This document shows, in pieces, positions 27,908 to 36,288 of a stretch of DNA of 38,651 nt. Location: NCBI RefSeq assembly GCF_020859565.1, contig NZ_JAJHUO010000004.1:378774-417424 (forward strand), written 5' to 3'. Below the pieces are notes generated by a model. It made no database searches. It was not told the DNA's origin and saw only the letters and a program-made list of their open reading frames with translations. This DNA comes from Saccharothrix luteola. GTDB lineage: Bacteria > Actinomycetota > Actinomycetes > Mycobacteriales > Pseudonocardiaceae. The stretch's first letter is position 1. The number at the start of each line of letters is the position of its first letter. The position numbers were made by a program, and so were the translations under genes.

Positions 27908-29242
27908 TCATCCCGCGCGCTCAATGGGATTACCACCAACGCATAGAGAGCCTGCGACCTCACGTCGGCCAATAACAGGCGTCGGAGCATTCGACTACCA
28001 TCAATGCTTGTGTGCCTCATGCTCCTCCTGCGCCGATGACCGTCCATCCGCCACCTCGTGACATGTTACCGAGCGTGACCGATGTCCACGGGTCGGAGCA
28101 TGGTGGACTGCTGCACCCGCATGGAGACCATCGGCCGCCCAGGTGCTTGCGTTACGACTGGCTGCGGAGTTAGCAGGACGCCACGCATAGACGACGGCCC
28201 GCCTCGTGTGGCCAGAACGAAGCCCTTCGCACGTACTCAACTCACGCGAGGCTTCGATGGGAACTAGGCACCCAGTCGAGTGATGGTGCGACTTGTGTCC
28301 AGGGTGCCGTCACCCGAGGTGACAGTAGTCGAATGATGGCGATGCAGGTGATATCCGGCGGTCCGGCGCAAGTGGCTTGACGCTGACATTCAGGACCTTG
28401 CCCTGAGGCGCATACGGCGTGATCGGAGCACTTGCCTCGAGACTGGACCGCGAGTGCACCTTGGCAGTCGAGACCCCGTGGGGGCGGATGCCGGCCGTCA
28501 GGCCGGCAAGTTCGCTGCGGTGAAACGTGGCCGCCTCGAGCACTGCCGGACACCACACCGGCGAGGTGCAACAGAGTGCCCCCCAGACCGCGGTGGCGTT
28601 GATCCACTGGACATCATCGTGGACATGACCGAGCAAGGCATAGGGCTGTGACTACAGAGGCACGGCTTCACCGCAGCGACCGACCCTGTCGGCCTTCAAC
28701 GAGACGCAACTCGCCGCGGTGTGGATCTGGCTGGACCACAACTATCCGGCGATCAAACACGAGCGAAAGCTGAGGGAGCGACGCTCTCGTGGATGGACCA
28801 TTGCGAACTGGGATCGGACACCAGACTGCCCAGTCGATCCTGGGCATCGAAGGCACACGCCACCGTGCCGGTGACCGGCATAAGGCTGCGGGGTCACTGT
28901 CATGCCCACGGTCGCCCCGCAGGGAGACGAACTGCTCGGCGCCAACCTCAGCGCAACGTCAACGCCTCAGCCCCACATCGTCGGCTGACTCGTCCGCGAG
29001 ACCCACCGCTTCCTCCTCCCCCGCCATCGCCGCCTGGGCGTCGTCCGCGCCTACCTCCGGACCCGCACATCCACTACGCCACCATGTAGGAAAACGAAAA
29101 CATTCGATTCAATCGAACCCGATCTTCTTCCAACAAGCAATCAATAGGGACAGCAGTCTCAAGGGACGATTCACGTCCGATGACCGCGCAGTCCAACCGC
29201 TCGACTTGTCGCACTAAATTTGCACCGGGCTCACAGTGCCGG
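27908..29242. other. 1.3-kb region without an intact gene between the two minus-strand dpd blocks
   Basis: No convincing intact gene or RNA is seen. The upstream 100 bases next to dpdE must carry its promoter. Small peptide-like fragments suggest decay: plus-strand QLAAVWIWLDHNYPAIKH near 28710-28765, and MPTVAPQGDELLGANL near 28901-28948, whose frame runs through an in-frame TGA at 28986 into LVRETHRFLLPRHRRLGVV. An 11-bp sequence CATTCGACTAC at 27988 recurs inverted at 28325-28335. An AT-rich patch at about 29090-29165 stands out from the GC-rich surroundings and lies just past the 3' end of the dpdC-B-A-B block. Confidence 0.5.
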
Positions 29243-30355
29243 TCAGCGCTTCCGCTTGCGCAACAATTTCAAGAGGTAGGTGGTCAACTGACGGACATCG
29301 TTCGGCGTGTTCTGCAGGTTGTTCCATCGCCGTTCACCGTCACTGAACTTCCACGTACCGGATGTCCACGCCATGTGAGGACGCAGGCTTTCCAGGGTCT
29401 CCCGAAGCTTCACGGTCTTCACACCCTCGGCCGGCACGTCCTCCGTCAACGAATCCATCACGAATCCGAGCGATTGAATGCCGACACCATGAGTGAGGCG
29501 TGAACTGCGCGGAGGCTTGCTCCACTCGTCGGGGAACACCTCGCACACCACCGACCAAAAGCCGATCAAGTGGGTGAGCATTCGATCCACGTCACCAGTA
29601 CCGTCGACGGGGTTGCGGTACTGGTAAAGCGCTCCCTCGAAGAGGCTGTGCTCGACCATCTTCAACACGCTGTTGTCCTTGATGTAGCCGTCGGGAGCGG
29701 TCGGCGACGCGATGATGCGGAAGAACGGGCTCTCCCGTTTGCCGTTCAATCGCGTCATCAACTGCGCCGGCAGGCGACGACGGACGTACGCGTCAGGCAG
29801 GTGGCCGGTGGTGTCGGGGAGCAACTCGTGGATGAGGCCCTTGGGCAACGCCCTCGTGGAGTTGACCAGGATGAACTGCGAGCGTTGTTCCTCTTCCGAG
29901 TCGGTGATGAAGCCTACGACCGCGACGGGGAACTCGGCGACGTCGGCATCACGGATCGCGGCGCTGCGCTGCTGACCGTCGACCAGCCACGCGGGCTTCT
30001 CGGCTTCGGACAGGCTCTCGTCCACCGGGATGACGAGCTCCCCCGGCACCGAGTAGTCGACCGTGTCCGAGGGGATCATCAAGGAGGGGGTGAACTGCAC
30101 GCGCTCGTCGAAGGCGACGACGATCGCGTTCGGCAGCATCGCCCCGCCAGACTCGAGGTACTTGCGGATACCGCGGATGTGGCTGAGGACCTCCGGGCGC
30201 TGGTAGCCCTGCAACTGCTCGTCATCGTCACGGCGGATGCGCGACACCGCTGCGAAGCTGTGCAGCTTCTTGCCGTCGACGGCGAAGCAGTAGATCCGTC
30301 GACGCCCTTGCCGTACCTCAAGGGCCGGGAGTCGCAGGGTGTACCTGTCAGCCAC
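29243..30355 (-). CDS. second DGQHR-domain protein (DpdB/DndB-like paralogue)
   Basis: This 370-residue protein belongs to the DGQHR/DndB-like, ParB-like family. The signature is DGQQR at 126-130, preceded by GYQRP at 50-54 and an N-terminal IYCFAVDGKKLHSFAAVSRI segment. Its C-terminal region (RLTHGVGIQSLG, then LQNTPNDVRQL) aligns by eye with the neighbouring DGQHR protein encoded at 31619-32743, so the two are paralogues. The GTG at 30355 has AGGAG upstream and overlaps the dpdA stop by eight bases, which rules out a longer start inside dpdA. In Salmonella, DpdB is an ATPase that works with DpdA to place preQ0 in DNA. Which of the two copies does this is unknown. Confidence 0.85.
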   Translation of the reverse strand: MADRYTLRLPALEVRQGRRRIYCFAVDGKKLHSFAAVSRIRRDDDEQLQGYQRPEVLSHIRGIRKYLESGGAMLPNAIVVAFDERVQFTPSLMIPSDTVDYSVPGELVIPVDESLSEAEKPAWLVDGQQRSAAIRDADVAEFPVAVVGFITDSEEEQRSQFILVNSTRALPKGLIHELLPDTTGHLPDAYVRRRLPAQLMTRLNGKRESPFFRIIASPTAPDGYIKDNSVLKMVEHSLFEGALYQYRNPVDGTGDVDRMLTHLIGFWSVVCEVFPDEWSKPPRSSRLTHGVGIQSLGFVMDSLTEDVPAEGVKTVKLRETLESLRPHMAWTSGTWKFSDGERRWNNLQNTPNDVRQLTTYLLKLLRKRKR

Positions 30356-31622
30356 TTTCTCTCCTAGTTGAGGGGACGATCTCGCCGCGAGCAGGTCGCG
30401 GGGCGACCTCGCGCATCTTGGCTTCCAGGACGGCCAGGTTGTGGAACCCACGCCGCTTGTTCCGCTCCGTGCCTCGGAAGATCACTATCTCGACACCGTG
30501 CTCCCTGCACAACGCACATGGGCAGGACTTCCAGGGGCGGGCCTCCAGCGTTCGGCGGTACTGGACCAGGTAGCTCTTCTTCTTCGCCTGGTTATCGCCC
30601 AGTACGAGCGCTTCGTAAGCAGCCAGCGCGGTGATGACGTGTTCGATGTCCACGACACCCTGGTCGTAGCCGCGCAGAGCGCTCAGGCACTCCCGTTCGG
30701 CGAGGATGGCGTCGCGTTGTGACACCGCTCCTGACAGGATGGCTCGCTTCAGGGCTGGATTGCCGTCGACCTGAGGGACGCGCAGGGCTGTGTAGGCGCC
30801 ATCTGCGGTGTGGTAGTTGTTCCGGTCGTCCATGAACGACTGCCGGAACGCCGACGTGCTGTCGAAGCTGGTAACACCGAGCGCGGCAAAGCGCTCCATG
30901 CTCTCCACCCGAGTGATGCCGAGCAGGTGCAGTTGTGTGTCCGGACGCAGGATGGTCGAGATCGCCTCCAGACACGCCAGGATCTCGTGGGTCTTCAGCG
31001 GCACCATGCCACCAAGCGCGATCCTGCGGTACCCCATCTCCTGGAGGCGGGCCACGCTGTCTGCATAACTGGCCGGGCTCCACCCCTGCGCGGCACCGAC
31101 TGGTTCGACCAGGCTGCTCCGTTCCTGCACCGCGGCGAGGAACTTCTCGGCCAGGTCGAGGGAGATGTGCCGCCGTTTCGCCCACGCGGGGTCCACGACG
31201 TCCTCGCCCGCCCCCGGGAGGTACCCGAAGATGACGTGGTCGATGCTGACGCCCGAGTCGAAGCCGCACTCGTCGTAGAAGTCGAGGACTTCCTCGACCG
31301 AGTACGGCGGGTACTCCTCGTCGGCGTAGTTGAAGGCACCGCAGTCGCCGAGGCTGGCGGTGTCGGAGGGCAGCCTGAAGAACTTGCGCACCCCCAGGCG
31401 GTAGAGCCTCGCGCGCTGAGGTGCGGCGTACTTGCCCGACCCCTTCACCGAGCCGTCGACGATCGCCTTGCTGACGAGGATGCCGTCATAGGGGGATGGT
31501 GTGACCACTTCATGGGCATACGCGTCGTCGCGTTGGCGGACCCTGGTGGGCAGGTACTCGTCGTTGATGAAGTCGTACGTCGGACTGACGAGGTCTTGAC
31601 TGTCCGGGAAGTAGAATTTCAT
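30348..31622 (-). CDS. dpdA: DNA-guanine transglycosylase DpdA
   Basis: This 424-residue protein is a TGT-family enzyme of the DNA-acting type. It exchanges guanine in DNA for preQ0. The start MKFYFPDSQD is characteristic of DpdA. Candidate catalytic residues are Asp93 in LGDCGAFNY (general acid/base position) and Asp254 in SFDSTSAFR (nucleophile position); LGG at 203-205 and HLLG at 232-235 fit the binding pocket. A zinc site C367-x-C369-xx-C372 with His394 matches the TGT CxCxxC-H set. It overlaps the upstream DGQHR gene by ATGA. No ordinary tRNA tgt is near. The identification is strong and names the whole island. Confidence 0.95.
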   Translation of the reverse strand: MKFYFPDSQDLVSPTYDFINDEYLPTRVRQRDDAYAHEVVTPSPYDGILVSKAIVDGSVKGSGKYAAPQRARLYRLGVRKFFRLPSDTASLGDCGAFNYADEEYPPYSVEEVLDFYDECGFDSGVSIDHVIFGYLPGAGEDVVDPAWAKRRHISLDLAEKFLAAVQERSSLVEPVGAAQGWSPASYADSVARLQEMGYRRIALGGMVPLKTHEILACLEAISTILRPDTQLHLLGITRVESMERFAALGVTSFDSTSAFRQSFMDDRNNYHTADGAYTALRVPQVDGNPALKRAILSGAVSQRDAILAERECLSALRGYDQGVVDIEHVITALAAYEALVLGDNQAKKKSYLVQYRRTLEARPWKSCPCALCREHGVEIVIFRGTERNKRRGFHNLAVLEAKMREVAPRPARGEIVPSTRRESG

Positions 31623-32743
31623 GACGCGTTCACCCGTGACTTCACGTAGACACGGATGATGAAGTTGGACAGGACGCTGATGTGCCGCGGGGTGTTCTGG
31701 AGCTCGTTCCAGGCGATGTTCAACTCACTCCACCGCCCCTTGGTCCAGTGACAGTGATCCGCGATCAAGGTCAGTTCCTTCTTCATCTGCTCGACGACAT
31801 CGGCGGCTTCGAGGTCTACGTTCGGGACGATCTTGTCCATGAGCCGCCCCATGGCTCTGATCCCGACACCGTGCATCAGCCTGCTCTTGGTCGGCGGCAG
31901 ACCCCAGGAATCGGGGAAGGTGTGCTGCACGGCGGTCCAGTAGGAGACCAGGATCTTGCGTATCGCACCCGTGTCGATGGTGCTGTTCGACAGGTTCCGG
32001 TAGAGGAACAAGATGCCCGCGGACGAGTTGAGGGACTCCTCGACCGCGGCGGTGAGGCTGTTGTCGGTGACGACGGCGGTACCGCGCTGTTCCGGGCTGG
32101 TCGACGGTCGCTTGATCAACCCTCGGAAGGGCGAGTCCGAATCCTGGTTGAGCATCGTGACCAGAGCGGACGGCAACTTGCGTGCGGACAGCTTTGCGGG
32201 CAGGGCCGTACCCACCTCGGGCAGCAGTTCCGACACGAGGTTGGCGGGCAGCGGTGACACCGTGTTGACCCGCAGGAACTGGTCGCGCTGGGTGGCGATG
32301 TCCTCGGCCACGAACCCGGCGACCGTCACCGGCAGACGGGTGCGCTTGGTCCGCGCGAGGGCCAGGCTCCGCTGCTGGCCGTCCACGATCCACGCCGGCC
32401 GGGGTTCGTCCGGGGTCTGCGGGAGCGGGATCTCGAGCGTGCCACTGGTGGCCAGGCCGTCGGTGGCTGAAGGACCTGGACTGGATCGGAAGCGAACGGA
32501 GTCGGGCAGAGCCATGATCAGCCCATTGGGGAACAGCACCTCGTCGCTGTCGAGGTACTCGAGGATCTGGTTCACGTGCTGCTTCTTCTCAGGGCGCTGG
32601 TAACCCAGGAGTCGGCCAGCGTCGTCTCGGGAAATCCGCGCCACGTCGGAGATCAACGCGACTTCCTCGGCGGCGAGGGTGAAGATGTACAAGGGGATCG
32701 TCGGGTGCTGGTGCACCTTCAACGCCCTGCGCTTGAGGTTCAC
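31619..32743 (-). CDS. dpdB: DGQHR-domain protein DpdB
   Basis: The 374-residue protein is a DndB/ParB-like DGQHR-domain protein. It has LGYQRP at 46-51, DGQQR at 121-125, and a C-terminal ELQNTPRHISVL segment. It lies directly upstream of dpdA and overlaps it by ATGA; its own GTG start overlaps the preceding stop by GTGA. In the characterised system DpdB is required with DpdA for preQ0 insertion and shows ATPase activity. It is probably the canonical DpdB because it precedes dpdA, but the paralogue after dpdA is equally intact, so the choice of symbol is provisional. Confidence 0.85.
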   Translation of the reverse strand: MNLKRRALKVHQHPTIPLYIFTLAAEEVALISDVARISRDDAGRLLGYQRPEKKQHVNQILEYLDSDEVLFPNGLIMALPDSVRFRSSPGPSATDGLATSGTLEIPLPQTPDEPRPAWIVDGQQRSLALARTKRTRLPVTVAGFVAEDIATQRDQFLRVNTVSPLPANLVSELLPEVGTALPAKLSARKLPSALVTMLNQDSDSPFRGLIKRPSTSPEQRGTAVVTDNSLTAAVEESLNSSAGILFLYRNLSNSTIDTGAIRKILVSYWTAVQHTFPDSWGLPPTKSRLMHGVGIRAMGRLMDKIVPNVDLEAADVVEQMKKELTLIADHCHWTKGRWSELNIAWNELQNTPRHISVLSNFIIRVYVKSRVNAS

Positions 32744-33630
32744 CGCTCTCCCATCGTCTCGGAGTAGAGGTTGGCGAACCTCTTCTGCTCACAAGCCCTG
32801 CCGCTGTCCCTGAGCATCCGGTGCAACTTCGTGCGTGAGATGCCGTCGTGCGTGGCCGCCGACGCCCGGATGAAATCTTTGACCTCCGCGTCCGTCATCG
32901 GCGTGCGGTTGTAGGTCTCGCGGTGTGCCGAGCGCTTGACCCAGCGTGTCCACGACTCCGTCGTGGCGGGTGAGGCCAGCACACCATCCTCGCAGTGGGC
33001 CAGCCAGGAACCGGCCATCCGCGCGTTCAGCCCGGTGAGGGTACCGCCCAGCGCTTTGCGAAGCGATCCGTTGGCTCGTACGCGCTGCACACCCGGTATG
33101 TCCTCGCTCCCGCCGACGAGAAGTGTGTCACCACCCAGTTGACCGAGTTCGCGCAACTCAGTCGTCAGTACGCTCCCATAGACCTCGGACAGCACCAGGA
33201 GCACGGAGCCGCGAGATCCCAGGTCGGCAAGGGTCGAGGCGCCTATGCGCTCCTGGACGCCCTTCCACCACAGCCGCCGGTCGACACCGGTTGCTGCGAC
33301 GCTGTCTTCGTGGCCCGCACTGAAGGTGGCAGCGTACGCCGGGAACGAGGCGGTGGTCGGCTGCAGGCCCAGCCCTGCGGACACGACCCACAACTGCGCC
33401 TGGAACCCCGCCCGGGTTGCCGCATCGACCACGGCGTGCGCTTGAAGCCAGTGCTCACCCTTGTACAGGCCGCTCAGAGGTGTGCGGTCCCCCTCGGCGC
33501 AGACCCGGTCCGTCCACGTTCCGAGTCGGCTACTCACCGTGCCCATCGGAAGGGAGCCCACGCGGAGAGCCGGAGACGGCGTGAGCATCTTACGGTCCGT
33601 GCAGGTCACTACCACGGATAGTTTCTTCAC
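32740..33630 (-). CDS. candidate DpdC (DUF6884/YaaA-like)
   Basis: This 296-residue protein begins LSVVVTCTDRK and carries WVVSAGLGLQP near 76-86 and LLVLSEVYG near 143-151. That strand-plus-motif pattern resembles DUF6884/YaaA-like proteins (CT-x-x-K, then W-x-x-SAGLGL). A C-terminal helical module follows (SFMRDSGRACEQKRF type). In Salmonella DpdC converts DNA-bound preQ0 to the amide ADG. This gene has the matching position, first of the dpdB-dpdA block, but its identity as DpdC is inferred from position rather than recognised sequence. The GTG at 33630 opens the block; the short divergent region upstream is shared with queC. Confidence 0.6.
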   Translation of the reverse strand: MKKLSVVVTCTDRKMLTPSPALRVGSLPMGTVSSRLGTWTDRVCAEGDRTPLSGLYKGEHWLQAHAVVDAATRAGFQAQLWVVSAGLGLQPTTASFPAYAATFSAGHEDSVAATGVDRRLWWKGVQERIGASTLADLGSRGSVLLVLSEVYGSVLTTELRELGQLGGDTLLVGGSEDIPGVQRVRANGSLRKALGGTLTGLNARMAGSWLAHCEDGVLASPATTESWTRWVKRSAHRETYNRTPMTDAEVKDFIRASAATHDGISRTKLHRMLRDSGRACEQKRFANLYSETMGER

Positions 33631-33742
33631 GCCTCGCCGGCTCCCTTGGACCCTAACTCGCTTCCAATGCGGTTTACTCTACATCCTAGTTACCCAGTTA
33701 TGATCTTGACCCGCTGTTCATCAACTTGAAGGGGTGACGTCG
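33631..33742. promoter_or_regulatory. divergent promoter region, dpd modification block and queC
   Basis: This 112-bp stretch separates the minus-strand modification block from the plus-strand preQ0 operon and must hold both promoters. It is clearly more AT-rich than the genes, especially at 33660-33725. On the minus strand TTGATG and CATAAC with a 16-bp gap could be a sigma-70-type promoter, but the match is weak. A GAAGGGG ribosome site precedes queC. Confidence 0.55.
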
Positions 33743-34444
33743 ATGGAACGACCGGCGATCGTACTGCTCAGCGGCGGTCTCGACTCGACGACGGTACTGG
33801 CCATAGCGAAGGACCAGGGTTTCACCCCGTACGCTCTCAGCTTCCGGTATGGGCAGCGCCACGTCGTCGAGTTGGCGGCGGCTCAACGGGTTGCCCAGGC
33901 GTTCGGGGCGGCCGGGCACAAGATCGTCGACATCGATCTACGAGCCTTCGGCGGTTCAGCGCTCACGTCGGACATCTCGGTGCCCAAGCACGACAACCTC
34001 GACGAGGTCGACGCGAGCAGCATTCCGGTGACCTACGTGCCGGCGCGCAACACCATCTTCCTGTCGTTCGCGCTGGCCTACGCCGAAGTCGCGGGTGCGA
34101 CGGACATCTTCACCGGCGTGACCGCGGTCGACTACAGCGGTTACCCCGACTGCCGGCCGGAGTACATGGCCGCGTACGAGAAGATGGCCAACCTCGCCAC
34201 CAAGGCCGGCGTCGAAGGGGAGACCCCGCTTCGCCTCCACTCACCGCTCATCGAGATGTCCAAGGCTGACATCATCCGCGAGGGCCTCCGCCTGGGGGTC
34301 GACTACTCGATCACCTCGAGCTGCTACGACCCCGACGAACAGGCACGGGCATGTGGTCGCTGTGACACCTGTCTGCTGCGGCTCAAGGGTTTCTCCGAAG
34401 CCGATGTCACCGATCCCGTGACGTACCGAAACGTGGACGCATGA
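33743..34444 (+). CDS. queC: 7-cyano-7-deazaguanine (preQ0) synthase QueC
   Basis: This 233-residue ATP-dependent enzyme turns CDG plus ammonia into preQ0. The PP-loop SGGLDSTT lies near residues 11-18. The C-terminal zinc ligands are seen in [17 protein letters not shown] (Cys-x9-Cys-xx-Cys-xx-Cys type). Full length for the family. I chose the ATG at 33743 with GAAGGGG eight nt upstream; a GTG nine bases earlier has poorer ribosome-site spacing. It overlaps queE by four bases (ATGA). Within this island it should supply the base that DpdA inserts into DNA. Confidence 0.95.
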   Translation: MERPAIVLLSGGLDSTTVLAIAKDQGFTPYALSFRYGQRHVVELAAAQRVAQAFGAAGHKIVDIDLRAFGGSALTSDISVPKHDNLDEVDASSIPVTYVPARNTIFLSFALAYAEVAGATDIFTGVTAVDYSGYPDCRPEYMAAYEKMANLATKAGVEGETPLRLHSPLIEMSKADIIREGLRLGVDYSITSSCYDPDEQARACGRCDTCLLRLKGFSEADVTDPVTYRNVDA

Positions 34445-35076
34445 CCTACCTGATCAAGGAAATCTTCTACACCCTCCAGGGCGAGGGCAGCCACGCCGGT
34501 AGGCCGGCCGTTTTCTGCCGCTTCTCCCGATGCAACCTCTGGACCGGCCTCGAGAAAGATCGCTACCGGGCGATCTGCAAGTTCTGCGACACGGATTTCG
34601 TCGGTACCGACGGCACGGGAGGTGGGCGGTTCACCACTCCCGACGACCTCGCCGACGCAGTCGCAGCGGCATGGCCATCAGAGGCCAAGGACAATCGCTT
34701 CGTGGTGTGCACAGGAGGGGAACCGCTGCTGCAGTTGGACGCAGCGGCGGTCGATGCCCTGCACCACCGCGGGTTCGAGGTCGCCGTGGAGACGAACGGC
34801 ACCCGCATTCCGCCCGCAGGAGTGGACTGGCTCTGCGTCAGCCCGAAGATCGGTGCCGACCTGGTGGTGACCTCCGGTGATGAGTTGAAGTTGGTCTATC
34901 CCCAGGCAGGTGGCGACCCTGCGCAGTTCGAACACCTCGACTTCCGCTCGTTCCGCCTCCAGCCTCTCGACGACCAAGAGCGGGAGAGTCACACCGAGGC
35001 AGCGGTGGAGTACTGCATGAAGAACCCGCGCTGGTCGCTGTCCCTGCAGACGCACAAGTACCTGGGAATCCGCTGA
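34441..35076 (+). CDS. queE: 7-carboxy-7-deazaguanine synthase QueE
   Basis: This 211-residue radical-SAM enzyme makes CDG from CPH4. The iron-sulfur ligands are C31, C46 and C49, a C-x14-C-xx-C pattern. That differs from the ordinary CxxxCxxC of radical-SAM proteins but is known for some QueE enzymes. A glycine-rich SAM segment [10 protein letters not shown] lies near 96-105. The ATG overlaps the queC stop by four bases, and the stop overlaps the queD start by one base, so translation is coupled. Confidence 0.93.
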   Translation: MTYLIKEIFYTLQGEGSHAGRPAVFCRFSRCNLWTGLEKDRYRAICKFCDTDFVGTDGTGGGRFTTPDDLADAVAAAWPSEAKDNRFVVCTGGEPLLQLDAAAVDALHHRGFEVAVETNGTRIPPAGVDWLCVSPKIGADLVVTSGDELKLVYPQAGGDPAQFEHLDFRSFRLQPLDDQERESHTEAAVEYCMKNPRWSLSLQTHKYLGIR

Positions 35077-35432
35077 TGGAGATCTTCCGAGAGTTCACCT
35101 TCGAGGCCGCTCACCGGCTTCCCGAGGTGCCGGAGGGGCACAAGTGCGCTCGCCTCCACGGCCACTCCTACCGCGTGACGGTGCACGTGGAGGGACCCGT
35201 CGACCAACATGCCGGCTGGATCATGGACTTCGGCGACGTGAAGGCCGCGTTCAAGCCCCTCGAGGAGCAACTCGATCACCACTACCTCAACGAGGTCGAG
35301 GGGTTGGAGAACCCCACCAGCGAGAACCTGGCCGTGTGGATCTGGGACCGCCTGGTACCGCGGTTGCCCGAGGTGTCCGCTGTGACGGTCCGGGAGACCT
35401 GCACTTCCGGGTGCACTTATCGAGGACGGTGA
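35076..35432 (+). CDS. queD: 6-carboxy-5,6,7,8-tetrahydropterin synthase QueD
   Basis: This 118-residue enzyme converts dihydroneopterin triphosphate to CPH4. Zinc ligands are His13 (AAHRLP), His28 and His30 (LHGHSYR), and the catalytic Cys24 lies between them (HKCARLHGH). The DFGDVK segment and DHHYLN follow, with [13 protein letters not shown] and the C-terminal TVRET glutamate. Length is typical. Its ATG overlaps the queE stop. Confidence 0.95.
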   Translation: MEIFREFTFEAAHRLPEVPEGHKCARLHGHSYRVTVHVEGPVDQHAGWIMDFGDVKAAFKPLEEQLDHHYLNEVEGLENPTSENLAVWIWDRLVPRLPEVSAVTVRETCTSGCTYRGR

Positions 35433-35433
35433 C

Positions 35434-36201
35434 GTGCACGACATCCAGGCGGAAGTGGACCCTCGGGGTATCGCGGTAGACCAGGTCGGCATCGCCGGGT
35501 TGCGGTACCCGGTGGTGTTCGACGACGGTGTCACGAACCAGCGGAGCATCGCCGAAGTTTCGGTCACCGTCCAGTTGCAGGCGGACCGCCGCGGCACGCA
35601 CATGAGTCGGATGGTCGCTCTCGTCCACGAACGCTTGCAGGCGTTCGACCCCCGAGACATGGCCCAGGTGCTGAAGGGCGGTGCGGCCGAGTTGGACGCG
35701 CCGGGTATTTCGGTGGTCCTCAGCATGCCGATCTCGGAAGTGACGTCGGCGCCGACGAGCGGGTTGGAGTCTGTGTCCGTCCACGACGTGGAGGTGACCG
35801 GCACTTGGCAGGACGGCACCTGCCTCGTGACCACAGCAGTGACGTCGGAGGTCACGAGTCTGTGCCCCTGCTCGAAGAGCATCTCCGACTACGGTGCCCA
35901 CAACCAGCGCAGCAAGGTCACCTTGTCGGTCACGGGCAGTGGAGATCACCTGTATCCCATGCCGGTGTTGGACGCGGTCAAGATCATCCGCGACAGCGGG
36001 TCGGCTCCGGTGGTTCCGCTGGTCAAGCGTGTCGACGAGCGTACGCTCACGATGCAGGCCTACGACCACCCGGTGTTCGTCGAGGACATGGCGCGTGACA
36101 TCTCGCTCACGTGCCGCGCCCGAGGGTTGGCCCACGCGGTTAGGGTGCGCAACCTCGAAAGCATCCACAGCCACGACGCGGTGGCTTTGATCACCGGGTG
36201 A
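35434..36201 (+). CDS. folE2: GTP cyclohydrolase type IB (FolE2)
   Basis: This 255-residue enzyme opens GTP to dihydroneopterin triphosphate, the first step of preQ0 synthesis. It is the type IB family: RGTHMSRM at 53-60, the cysteine-containing SLCPCSKSISDYGAHNQRS at about 142-160 with Cys144 and Cys146, and a C-terminal EDMARDISL segment. FolE2 enzymes can use metals other than zinc. The GTG at 35434 follows the queD stop by one base with GAGGA upstream. A dedicated copy in the island would free the system from the host folate FolE. Confidence 0.93.
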   Translation: MHDIQAEVDPRGIAVDQVGIAGLRYPVVFDDGVTNQRSIAEVSVTVQLQADRRGTHMSRMVALVHERLQAFDPRDMAQVLKGGAAELDAPGISVVLSMPISEVTSAPTSGLESVSVHDVEVTGTWQDGTCLVTTAVTSEVTSLCPCSKSISDYGAHNQRSKVTLSVTGSGDHLYPMPVLDAVKIIRDSGSAPVVPLVKRVDERTLTMQAYDHPVFVEDMARDISLTCRARGLAHAVRVRNLESIHSHDAVALITG

Positions 36202-36288
36202 CGGCATACCCTCAAGCACCTCGCATGACTGGTTGAGCGCATAGCCATTCCAAAGCTCCCCGGTCCGCCTGCCTGAAAGAAGGATTTC

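Noticed and set aside
27988..28335. The inverted 11-mer CATTCGACTAC as mobile-element ends.
   Set aside because: The match is short, has no transposase inside and no target duplication, so chance is likely.
29243..32743. DndB-like DGQHR proteins could mean a phosphorothioate (Dnd) system.
   Set aside because: No DndC, DndD or DndE is seen. The nearby PP-loop protein is QueC with its four-cysteine zinc site, and DpdA plus preQ0 genes explain the DGQHR proteins as DpdB.
36202..36288. A preQ1 riboswitch in front of the transporter.
   Set aside because: The 87 bases show no recognisable preQ1-I or preQ1-II fold by eye. A covariance search with the preQ1 models would settle it.
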